From Acidimicrobiia bacterium (lineage in GTDB: Bacteria > Actinomycetota > Acidimicrobiia > Spongiisociales > UBA5794): DNA of 18,256 nucleotides. Below, in pieces: positions 1 through 6,029 of this stretch (position 1 is the first letter of the stretch; each line of letters opens with the position of its first letter). The DNA lies in the NCBI GenBank assembly GCA_030599515.1, contig JAUVNV010000016.1, forward strand, positions 1-18,256, given 5' to 3'. Made by a program: the position numbers and the translations under genes. The notes under the pieces were generated by a model. The model saw only the letters and a list, made by a program, of their open reading frames with translations. It did not search any database and was not told the origin of the DNA.

Positions 1-1
1 G

Positions 2-376
2 CAGGCATTGGTCACGATCCAGCGGCCATTCATCGAGGCCGCCCGATCGGTGGGCGCCGGCGGGCGCCGAATCATGTTCCACCACCTCCTCCCTCATCTC
101 ATCCCGCTGGCAGCCGTCCTGATGCTCATCGGAGTCACCGGAGCGATCGTGGCAGACGGCTTCATCGCCTTCCTCTCGTTCAGCCCAACCCGCTGCAACT
201 GGGGGACCATGCTGTCGTTCGCGATGGCTTTCCCCGGCCCCAGCGGACTGGTTGACACGCCCTGGAACGTGCTCATCGCAGGAGGAGTCGCGATCTCGCT
301 GTTCACGGCGTCGTTCTACCTCATAGCCATCGGTATCCAGGCGGCAACGGAGAACTCAAGTCGGGCTACGGAGTAG
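2..376 (+). CDS. ABC transporter permease, DppC/OppC type (C-terminal part, start outside window)
   Basis: Inner-membrane permease of a binding-protein-dependent importer of the peptide/nickel (DppC) family. The reading frame is open to the left edge, so this is only the last ~125 residues. The sequence FIEAARSVGAGGRRIMFHHLLPHL is the cytoplasmic EAA loop that contacts the ATPase. It is followed by a hydrophobic helix (LAAVLMLIGVTGAIVADGFIAFL), a NWGTML segment equivalent to the PSWGxML stretch of DppC proteins, and a last helix (NVLIAGGVAISLFTASFYLIAIGIQ). The tail is short and polar. The TTG at position 8 is not a credible start because the EAA loop would then be N-terminal. No ATPase or binding protein follows, so the other subunits must lie upstream, outside the window. 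The substrate cannot be told. Confidence 0.85.
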   Translation, partial: QALVTIQRPFIEAARSVGAGGRRIMFHHLLPHLIPLAAVLMLIGVTGAIVADGFIAFLSFSPTRCNWGTMLSFAMAFPGPSGLVDTPWNVLIAGGVAISLFTASFYLIAIGIQAATENSSRATE

Positions 377-696
377 GAAGGCGCGACGTACCCTGTCGAG
401 ATCTCCTGTGCTCTCGGACCACCAGTTCGTTGCTGGGTCTGTTCGCAAGGAGTGAGTTGAGCACTGCCGCTGCCGAGATCAGCGGTCAGGCGCGCCAAGC
501 ACAGGGTGAGACCTCGCTACTCCTGCTTGTCGGGATGGCGGAACCGAAGCCGCAGCACGCGGTGATGCCTGATCGTTGAGACCAGCGACATGTATTACTC
601 AGCGCGCTCCCATGCAAATGTGTGCCGATTCTGGCTGGCGAACTCTGCCGCCGCACTGTAGCGTCTGGGACGACACGGCAATCAGTGGAGGTTCTC
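377..696. other. 320-base intergenic stretch without a supportable gene
   Basis: This is the gap between the permease stop and the next gene start. Short open frames exist on both strands, but none has a convincing start with a ribosome binding site or a recognisable protein. One frame on the minus strand near 390-490 reads somewhat protein-like (AAAVLNSLLANRPSNELVV), which could be a decayed fragment or chance. No terminator hairpin with a T tract, tRNA or repeat array was seen. The right end carries the GGAGG (687-691) of the next gene. Confidence 0.4.
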
Positions 697-978
697 ATGT
701 GTTGCTTCTTCTCAGCGTTGGTGCTCCTTGGTCCACGCATGGCGATTCTCGTGTGGTGGTTGATGTCGCCTGCGCGGTGGGAGGCTGCATTCTCGAGCTT
801 CTGGTGGTCACTCCTTGGATTCCTCTTCGCTCCGTGGACCACGCTCATGTGGGTATCCGTGGCGCCCGGCGGCGTCGTCGGGTTCGACTGGGTCATCCTC
901 GGCCTCGGAGTCCTGGCCGATGTTGCTTCCTACTCATCGAGCGCCTACGGGAATCGCGAACGGTACATGGCAGCCTGA
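697..978 (+). CDS. Small conserved actinobacterial membrane protein, function unknown
   Basis: Hydrophobic protein of 93 residues beginning MCCFFSALVLLGPRMAILVWWL. The start ATG at 697 is chosen because GGAGG lies 5 bases upstream (687-691) and because the frame upstream of it is not protein-like. Three membrane segments are visible: residues ~4-22, ~33-55 (FSSFWWSLLGFLFAPWTTLMWV) and ~61-78 (GGVVGFDWVILGLGVLADVASY). A polar tail follows with the NRERY motif. The pattern MCCFF...PWTTLM...GFDW...GLGVLAD..SY matches, from memory, a family of short uncharacterised membrane proteins common in Actinobacteria. No function is known to me. It stands alone, convergent with the minus-strand EamA gene ending at 993. 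Confidence 0.85.
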   Translation: MCCFFSALVLLGPRMAILVWWLMSPARWEAAFSSFWWSLLGFLFAPWTTLMWVSVAPGGVVGFDWVILGLGVLADVASYSSSAYGNRERYMAA

Positions 979-992
979 GTCGCCGCAGGCTG

Positions 993-1913
993 CTACGCGT
1001 CGCGCCTTGACGCGATCCAGGCTCCAGCGAGTACGAGGGCTGTCCCCACAAGAGCGACCGGTTGAAGGGCATCTCCACGAACGACGACGCCCAGGACGAT
1101 CGCCACGACGGGAACGAAGTAGATCGCAATCGACCCTCGCGGCCCCCCGACCCGCCCAACCAGAGTCGCCATCAGCACGAAAGCGAGGCCAGTTCCAAGG
1201 GCGCCGAGCGGGATCATGGCGAGGGCCGATGGCCACGCCCAAGTACTACCTGGGATCTGGATCAGACCAAACGGAACCACGATGACGAGTGCGGCAAGCT
1301 GAGCATTGAACAGAACCGGGAGAGATCCGTACTTCTGTTGGAGCGGCACCACGACGTTCGTCGACAATCCGTAGAGGACCACCGCGCCGACGACGAGCAT
1401 CGTGCCAAGTGCCGTTGCCGACGAGTCGACGACCTCGGGTGCTGATATCGCGACAACGCCGACGAATCCGATGCCGATCCCTACCAGTTGACGCCATCCA
1501 GGAAGCCGCCCGAGCAGCAGGGTCGCCCATGCGGCCGCAGTGATCGGGACCGCGCCGTTCAGCATGCCGGCTACCGACGAGTCGATCCACTGCTGGGCGA
1601 TGGGGAAGATCGTGAGCGGTATCCCTATCCAGATGATCCCGAGGCCGAGAACACGAAGGCGGTCCTCGCTGTCGATGCGAACCCTCGCCTTGGGGATCAT
1701 GGCGAGCGTGAGCGCACCGAGAGCGACCCGAGCAAGCGTCACAACCCCGGGACGGAACGCGTCGAGTCCGATCGCCATGAATACGAACGAGGATCCCCAG
1801 ATGAGAGCCACGGCTGCGAGGAGCCCCCATTCCATCGATCCGAAGGCATCTCGGTGCGTCCCGTGTGCCGTCGACGGAAGAGAGGAACTCGACCGGTTGG
1901 AATCATCGGGCAT
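993..1913 (-). CDS. EamA/DMT-superfamily transporter (drug/metabolite exporter)
   Basis: Ten-helix inner-membrane transporter with two EamA repeats, 306 residues from the ATG at 1913. The first repeat opens with WGLLAAVALIWGSSFVFMAIGLDAFRP, the WGSSFVF signature of the family, and continues through ARVALGALTLAM. The second repeat begins near GTMLVVGAVVLYGLSTNVV and ends with the helix VALVGTALVLAGAWIASRR. Family members export small metabolites, amino acids or drugs by proton exchange; the substrate cannot be predicted. The start is uncertain: an in-frame ATG at 2003 would overlap the preceding arsR-type gene by 41 bases, and an ATG at 1835 (MEWGLL) would still keep the first helix. No clear ribosome site separates 1913 from 1835. 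It is the last gene of the minus-strand operon, 49 bases after the ArsR-type gene. Confidence 0.88.
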   Translation of the reverse strand: MPDDSNRSSSSLPSTAHGTHRDAFGSMEWGLLAAVALIWGSSFVFMAIGLDAFRPGVVTLARVALGALTLAMIPKARVRIDSEDRLRVLGLGIIWIGIPLTIFPIAQQWIDSSVAGMLNGAVPITAAAWATLLLGRLPGWRQLVGIGIGFVGVVAISAPEVVDSSATALGTMLVVGAVVLYGLSTNVVVPLQQKYGSLPVLFNAQLAALVIVVPFGLIQIPGSTWAWPSALAMIPLGALGTGLAFVLMATLVGRVGGPRGSIAIYFVPVVAIVLGVVVRGDALQPVALVGTALVLAGAWIASRRDA

Positions 1914-1962
1914 CGAGCCAGAGTATCGGTGACGCGGCGTGCGCGGTCGTATCGACCGGATC

Positions 1963-2313
1963 TCAGGTGCCGTTGGGCCTTCCGGTGAGATCGGTGATGA
2001 CAACGGCGAGTCCGGCGATCATGGACCGGTTGAGACAGTGCCACGTTCGCGGTTCGGACCTGAAAGTGCGGATCACACCCGCCTCCTTCAGGATGCGGAG
2101 GTGGTTCGAGACGGTTGATGGGGCGAGGGGCAGCTCGGCAACGATGTCGCCGACCGTGCGCGGGCAGCGGGTGCGGAGTAGTTCGAGAATCTCGAACCGT
2201 GTCGGATGGCCCAGCGCCTTCGCGATCACCGCGGCTTCGGCGATTGTGAGGTCATGCGGTTCTCGGGGAATCTCGTCGAGACACCGAACCGGCGATCCCT
2301 CCGCCCTGGTCAT
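1963..2313 (-). CDS. ArsR-family winged-helix transcriptional repressor
   Basis: Cytoplasmic DNA-binding protein of 116 residues. The ArsR fold is plain: AKALGHPTRFEILELLRTR (helix 1), TVGDIVAELPLAPSTVSNHLRILKEAGVI (helix-turn-helix with recognition helix PSTVSNHLRILKEAG), and a wing TFRSEPRTWHCLN. The canonical CxC metal site of ArsR/SmtB is absent. The three cysteines (RCLDE, RCPRT, WHCLN) are scattered, so the effector is unknown. The start ATG at 2313 has GGAG about 10 bases upstream and overlaps the stop of the preceding membrane-protein gene by 4 bases (ATGA), showing tight co-transcription. Being inside the operon it probably represses, it is likely autoregulatory. The operator would be upstream of 3546. 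Confidence 0.9.
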   Translation of the reverse strand: MTRAEGSPVRCLDEIPREPHDLTIAEAAVIAKALGHPTRFEILELLRTRCPRTVGDIVAELPLAPSTVSNHLRILKEAGVIRTFRSEPRTWHCLNRSMIAGLAVVITDLTGRPNGT

Positions 2314-2555
2314 GCAACGTCTCCGTGTGTCGCGATCTTCCGTGCGAGACGGCGCCCGGCAACGATCGCGACGATCGTTCCGACCAGGCAGGCGGACACG
2401 AAGGCGACCGTGGGTCCAACCGGGGCCTCCCAGAAGATGCTTGCGATCCGTGCCCCGACGAGCCACGTCAGCTGCAGTGCGATCAATCCGATGCCGACCC
2501 CGATCCCCCAAGCGGAGACGAGGTCGGCACGGTTCGATCTAGTGATCGTCGTCAC
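2310..2555 (-). CDS. Small two-helix membrane protein, unknown function
   Basis: An 81-residue protein starting with GTG at 2555, VTTITRSNRADLVSAWG. It has two long hydrophobic helices: WGIGVGIGLIALQLTWLVGARIASIFW and VGPTVAFVSACLVGTIVAIVAGRRLA. The tail is basic, probably cytoplasmic. The GTG start overlaps the stop of the upstream 131-residue gene (GTGA), and its own stop overlaps the start of the ArsR-type gene (ATGA). The three genes are thus translationally coupled. A longer open frame reaching to 2756 is not used because that part lies antiphase inside the upstream gene and reads as non-protein. No family was recognised. It probably works with the two larger membrane proteins of the same operon. 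Confidence 0.75.
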   Translation of the reverse strand: MTTITRSNRADLVSAWGIGVGIGLIALQLTWLVGARIASIFWEAPVGPTVAFVSACLVGTIVAIVAGRRLARKIATHGDVA

Positions 2556-2947
2556 TCGAACATTTCGAAGAACGGCGGGAACGTCCCGATGACGCCCAGG
2601 ATGCCCAATCCGAGACCGATGTAGAACGATGTCTTCAAGACGACGTCCTTCTCCCGCCAGATCAGGTAGAGAACCAGCCATGCCACGAAGAACACGAGCA
2701 CGGCAACGGTTGACTTGCCGGCGAGGGCGCCGACACCCTGGTCGAATTGGAACCACTCCAGGAAGCTCTTCACCGAACCGTTGATGACGGCCAGGGTCGT
2801 CATCAGGCCCAGTGTGAACACTCCCAGACCGGAGGCGATCATCACCGCGGCGGCAGGGCCGTCGGGCTTGTCCACCAGATTGAGCGGTGCGAGTTCCGGG
2901 GCCACTGCTTCGTCGTTGTGGCGATCCGGGTCAAAGTCAGTAATCAT
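2552..2947 (-). CDS. Three-helix membrane protein, unknown function
   Basis: A 131-residue protein from ATG 2947, preceded by a strong ribosome site AAAGGAG on the minus strand (about 2956-2962). The first ~30 residues are acidic and polar (MITDFDPDRHNDEAVAPEL). Three hydrophobic stretches follow: AAAVMIASGLGVFTLGLMTTLAVI, STVAVLVFFVAWLVLYLIW and SFYIGLGLGILGVIGTFPPFF. Between the first two sits the loop KSFLEWFQFDQGVGALAGK. It lies 23 bases after the stop of the 191-residue gene and overlaps the next gene by four bases. No domain was recognised by name. The arrangement suggests a membrane complex, but no cofactor motif (for example CxxCH or paired histidines) is visible here. Confidence 0.78.
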   Translation of the reverse strand: MITDFDPDRHNDEAVAPELAPLNLVDKPDGPAAAVMIASGLGVFTLGLMTTLAVINGSVKSFLEWFQFDQGVGALAGKSTVAVLVFFVAWLVLYLIWREKDVVLKTSFYIGLGLGILGVIGTFPPFFEMFE

Positions 2948-2970
2948 TGCTCAACTCCTTTCAGTCGCCA

Positions 2971-3546
2971 TCAGACGATCGGGGCGATCTTGTTCAGGAA
3001 GGCGCCGAACGCCCCACCAACCAGCGCCGCTGCGAATGCCGCAACGAACATGACGATGACGGCGGCACGAAGCCACGGGCGTGCGATGAGACGCGGTCCG
3101 TAGTAGGCGATCAGGAACGCCGCCGCGGTCGCCAGGATCGGCGCGGCCCACGACACGTGTTCCTTCCAGTCCATGCCGAAGATGTGCCACAGTTCGGTGT
3201 CTCCGCTCACGTTCGACTTCAAGAAGTCTCTCGGCGAGCACGACGCGTTCGGCAGGATCGCGTCGACACACCCTGCGTAGGCATCTTCTCCGACCGGGGC
3301 GAGTTTGACCCGGTACCACGGGTAGACGATCCACGTCCCCGTGATCACCGCTCCCCACGCGGCGGCTGCCATCACCCAGGCACCCACGTACAGACGCCCC
3401 ATCCGCTCCTTGACTCCCTCGGTGGTCATCAACCCGGGCCGCATACTCCACAGCCCGGCGAGACCGCCGGCGAACGCAAGTAGGAAGAGGGTGCCCAAGA
3501 CGAGACCGTGGATCACCGTCCACGTCTCCCTGGAGCTGAACTCCAT
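2971..3546 (-). CDS. Membrane protein of 191 residues, unknown function; first gene of the operon
   Basis: The start ATG at 3546 is chosen over the in-frame ATG at 3600 because TTGGAGG lies just upstream on the minus strand and the extra 18 residues are not protein-like. The segments are: helix 1 (WTVIHGLVLGTLFLLAFAGGLAGLW); helix 2 (LYVGAWVMAAAAWGAVITGTWIVYPWYR); an extracytoplasmic loop with two cysteines (YAGCVDAILPNASC) that could form a disulfide and a terminal DTELWHIFGMDWKEH; helix 3 (VSWAAPILATAAAFLIAYYGP); and helix 4 (AAVIVMFVAAFAAALVGGAFGAFL). Histidines in WTVIHG, LWHIFG and WKEHVSW are spaced like haem or metal ligands in small membrane redox proteins, but this is only a suggestion. 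The family name was not recognised. It heads the five-gene operon. Confidence 0.8.
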   Translation of the reverse strand: MEFSSRETWTVIHGLVLGTLFLLAFAGGLAGLWSMRPGLMTTEGVKERMGRLYVGAWVMAAAAWGAVITGTWIVYPWYRVKLAPVGEDAYAGCVDAILPNASCSPRDFLKSNVSGDTELWHIFGMDWKEHVSWAAPILATAAAFLIAYYGPRLIARPWLRAAVIVMFVAAFAAALVGGAFGAFLNKIAPIV

Positions 3547-3697
3547 GTCGCTACCTCCAATAGCTCGACTTCGACATACCGTAGGGAACCGTCCCACCAC
3601 TCCACTAGGGCCGATTGACCGTATTTCGTCGATTTACGATAGGCATCGAAGGATGCGGCTCTTATCGAGTGGGCCAGTCGACTACCCGACGTCCGTA

Positions 3698-3777
3698 TCA
3701 ACCTGTGGCCCGGTCGCGCAGGCCGCGATCGGCCGGAACACCCTGGTCGCCGGGCCGATGGGGAACCGTTAGGTTGA
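3698..3777. terminator. Nested inverted repeats at the 3' end of the ltrA-like gene, possible terminator
   Basis: Outer arms TCAACCT (3698-3704) and AGGTTGA (3771-3777) enclose inner arms GGCCCGG (3707-3713) and CCGGGCC (3750-3756). The right outer arm overlaps the ltrA-like stop codon (3769-3771). A long GC-rich stem-loop without a T tract is possible and may end or stabilise the ltrA transcript before the next minus-strand operon. Confidence 0.3.
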
Positions 3778-4962
3778 TCGTGGGAGTGCGCCACGCCGGG
3801 TGGTGCGCACATCAACGGCCGCTTGAGCGGCGGCTATGACTGCCAGGGCAACAAGGAGAGTCTGAGCCGCCACCGGAAGCAGACCGGCGGCAAGAGCAAG
3901 CAGAACCGCCGGAAGCCTCCCGAGAAACACTCTCACCCGATGCTCAGATGGCGTCTCCGCCGCAAGCACGAACGCAATGGCGAGCAGCGCCACGGCGAGT
4001 GCACCCGCCAGGATCAGCGTGTTGGGAATCTCGAGACGCTCGCCGAGCTCGGTGAACACTGCCACCTCGATACCGACTCCGAGGGCCGTTATCGCTATCA
4101 CTAGCGGGGCATGGGCGTACACCCACACGGCGGGACGGAGACCGCCTATATTCTGGAGCGGGCTACCTGTGACCGATTCGAAATAGATCCACCACAGCGA
4201 AAAGGACATCGTCAAGCCGACAGCAGCGAAAACAACTGCGGACCCGACCCAATGTGCGTGAGCCACGCCGATGACAACTGCGAGCACGGTCTCACCGAGC
4301 ACGATGATCGTGAAGAGCCCGAAACGTTCCACCAGATGAGACATGTGGATGGGAATAGCCCCCCTTTGCCGCCGCGACGATGGAAGCAGCGATACCCCGA
4401 CCTCAATAGCGATGACAACTCCCCAGACCGCGAGCCTGGTATTCCCCTCAACGAACACCGACGCGAACCAGATCAAGGCGGTGACGCTCATCAGTCCCAC
4501 CATGCGGTCGGCGAACCCCCTATCAGCCGGAATCGACATCCGAACGCGCCAGTAGGAGACGGCCACAAGCAGACGGAACAGGGCGATCGAGATCGCGAAT
4601 TGGACGGCCGCTTCTTCTGCAACGCTCGCCGCCATCCCGGCGACGGTCGCCATCTGGGCGAATGTGATGAGTCGCTGACTGAGGTCGTCGGTATCGAACC
4701 TGTTGGCGTAGAACGTTGCAGCGATCCACGACAGCCAGACGGGGATGTAGGCGATCGCGTAGATCCCCGCTCCACGCCAGGTCGGGTGCTCGAGCAGGAG
4801 CGTCGCCAGCTGCGCCACGGCGACGACGAAGATGAGGTCAAAGAAGAGTTCGGCCCAGGTGGCCTGACGGTGGCCGGGTTCACCACCCCGAAGAACAGGC
4901 CTCTGCCAGATGCTGTCTGTGATAACTGCCGTCCTGGGTTGTCCGGGGCGCACATGATACAT
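3769..4962 (-). CDS. LtrA-like (low temperature requirement A) multi-pass membrane protein
   Basis: Integral membrane protein of 397 residues with the two hallmarks of the LtrA family: ATWAELFFDLIFVVAVAQLA near the N-terminus and HLVERFGLFTIIVLGETVLAV in the middle. About ten hydrophobic segments alternate with short loops. LtrA was named after a Listeria locus needed for growth in the cold; its biochemical activity is not established, and actinobacterial members are uncharacterised. The start is uncertain: ATG 4962 (MYHVRPGQ) is preferred, while ATG 5007 (MAMAVGRL) would add 15 residues. Neither has a clear ribosome site. The gene is divergent from the MobB-ModE fusion at 5089, and the 3' end is followed by nested inverted repeats. 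No functional link with its neighbours is evident. Confidence 0.88.
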   Translation of the reverse strand: MYHVRPGQPRTAVITDSIWQRPVLRGGEPGHRQATWAELFFDLIFVVAVAQLATLLLEHPTWRGAGIYAIAYIPVWLSWIAATFYANRFDTDDLSQRLITFAQMATVAGMAASVAEEAAVQFAISIALFRLLVAVSYWRVRMSIPADRGFADRMVGLMSVTALIWFASVFVEGNTRLAVWGVVIAIEVGVSLLPSSRRQRGAIPIHMSHLVERFGLFTIIVLGETVLAVVIGVAHAHWVGSAVVFAAVGLTMSFSLWWIYFESVTGSPLQNIGGLRPAVWVYAHAPLVIAITALGVGIEVAVFTELGERLEIPNTLILAGALAVALLAIAFVLAAETPSEHRVRVFLGRLPAVLLALAAGLLPVAAQTLLVALAVIAAAQAAVDVRTTRRGALPRST

Positions 4963-5088
4963 TCGCGGCCCGAACACACACCGCAACCGGCCAACTGCCA
5001 TCGCCATGAGCTGGCTCGAGAAGAACGGGCTTCCATAGACAGTGTCCTCCCGTCGATCATGCCCGCGGGCAGCAATAGGCTTGCCGGC

Positions 5089-5961
5089 ATGAGCACCGGA
5101 GAACCACGAGTCCCACCGATCGTGTCGGTCGTGGCCAGATCGAGGACCGGCAAGACGACGTTCCTCGAGGCATTACTCCCCGCGCTCAAGCGAAGAGGGC
5201 TGGGAGTGGCCGTGGTCAAGCACCACCACCACACGAGTTCGTTCGACACGCCGGGGAAGGACACGCATCGCATCGCCGAGGCCGGAGCGGATCTCGTACT
5301 CGGCATCTCCCCGGTCCAGGTGGCGACCTTCTCCAGAGAGGCCGGCTCTGGTGATCTCGACGCGGTGATCGCCAGACACTGCGCCGGCTACGACCTCGTG
5401 CTCACCGAGGGCTACAAACGCGGCGACTTCCCGAAGATCGAGGTTCACCGGGCCGAGCGGAGCGGTGAACTGCTGTGCGACTTCGACGAGATGCTCGCCC
5501 TCGTCACCGACGCAGAGTGGGAAACGGACGTCCCGCAGTTCTCCCTCAGCGACGCCGAGGGCGTCGCGACACTCCTCGCCGCGTGGCTCGACACGCCGGA
5601 CGAGACCCAGGCTCCTCTGGACCTGCAGTTCAACGTCTGGCTGGAGAGCGACGGTGAGGTCGCGGCATCGCGATGGCGAATGGAACTCCTCTCCGCCGTC
5701 GACGAGCACGGATCGATCACGGCCGGTGCCGAGGCGATGGGTGTCCCCTACCGGGTGGCATGGAAGAAGATCCACGAGATGGAAGAACGGCTCGGTGAGC
5801 AACTCCTCGAGACCCAAACCGGAGGTCCCGAAGGCGGTGGCGCCCGTCTGACCGATGCAGGCAGGGACCGCGTCGAACGGATGCGGCTCTTCTGCGACCG
5901 AGCCGATCGGGCGCTCCGCGACATCTCCCGCGACGTCTTCGGAACGCCGCCGGCAACCTGA
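5089..5961 (+). CDS. MobB-ModE fusion: molybdenum cofactor GTPase joined to a ModE-type DNA-binding domain
   Basis: A 290-residue two-domain protein. Residues ~10-170 are MobB, the GTP-binding adapter of molybdopterin guanine dinucleotide synthesis. It has a P-loop A16-R-S-R-T-G21-K22-T23, the histidine-rich KHHHH (44-48), DTPGKD (53-58), LTEGYK (105-110) and PKIEVHR (115-121). Residues ~180-285 are the winged-helix N-domain of ModE: MELLSAVDEHGSITAGAEAMG, recognition region VPYRVAWKKIHEMEERLG (219-236), and the wing GGPEGGGARLT (245-255). The C-terminal Mop/TOBE oxyanion-binding domains of E. coli ModE are missing, so the oxyanion or cofactor signal may come through MobB. The P-loop has A instead of the usual first G and R where small residues are usual. 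ATG 5089 begins at the domain boundary; an in-frame ATG at 5059 is possible. It precedes the tungstate transporter genes in the same direction. Confidence 0.9.
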   Translation: MSTGEPRVPPIVSVVARSRTGKTTFLEALLPALKRRGLGVAVVKHHHHTSSFDTPGKDTHRIAEAGADLVLGISPVQVATFSREAGSGDLDAVIARHCAGYDLVLTEGYKRGDFPKIEVHRAERSGELLCDFDEMLALVTDAEWETDVPQFSLSDAEGVATLLAAWLDTPDETQAPLDLQFNVWLESDGEVAASRWRMELLSAVDEHGSITAGAEAMGVPYRVAWKKIHEMEERLGEQLLETQTGGPEGGGARLTDAGRDRVERMRLFCDRADRALRDISRDVFGTPPAT

Positions 5962-5962
5962 A

Positions 5963-5984
5963 CCGACGGCGATCGTGCCGTCGG
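5963..5984 (+). terminator. Hairpin directly after the mobB-modE stop, possible terminator or attenuator
   Basis: Perfect 8-base arms CCGACGGC (5963-5970) and GCCGTCGG (5977-5984) with loop GATCGT start one base after the TGA stop. There is no T tract afterwards, so a factor-independent terminator is only possible. It separates the fusion gene from the palindrome in front of tupA, consistent with tupA having its own promoter. Confidence 0.45.
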
Positions 5985-5988
5985 CATC

Positions 5989-6017
5989 GGGCGTTATGCT
6001 CTCCCGTCATAACGCCC
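5989..6017. promoter_or_regulatory. Candidate ModE-type operator overlapping the tupA promoter
   Basis: Perfect 10-base inverted repeat GGGCGTTATG (5989-5998) and CATAACGCCC (6008-6017) with a 9-base spacer. The CGTTAT...ATAACG half-sites closely resemble known ModE operators of enterobacterial molybdate transport genes. The left arm contains a -10-like TATGCT (5995-6000), which would put transcription start near 6007, inside the palindrome. Binding by the ModE-like domain encoded just upstream would block that promoter. No clear -35 element was seen. The oxyanion-repressed model is inference. Confidence 0.72.
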
Positions 6018-6029
6018 ACAACGACACCC

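Noticed and set aside
486..896. 136-codon minus-strand open frame over the first intergenic region
   Set aside because: No ribosome site, no domain, composition typical of a GC-rich shadow, and it overlaps the well-supported gene at 697-978.
5060..5071. 12-base palindrome TGCCCGCGGGCA before the MobB-ModE start
   Set aside because: Short all-GC palindromes are frequent in DNA of this composition; it does not resemble the ModE-type site and has no promoter element next to it.
4111..5088. Long open frame in front of the MobB domain, which would give a 616-residue protein
   Set aside because: The part before 5089 is antisense to the ltrA-like gene and reads as low-complexity polar sequence; the MobB domain starts right after ATG 5089.
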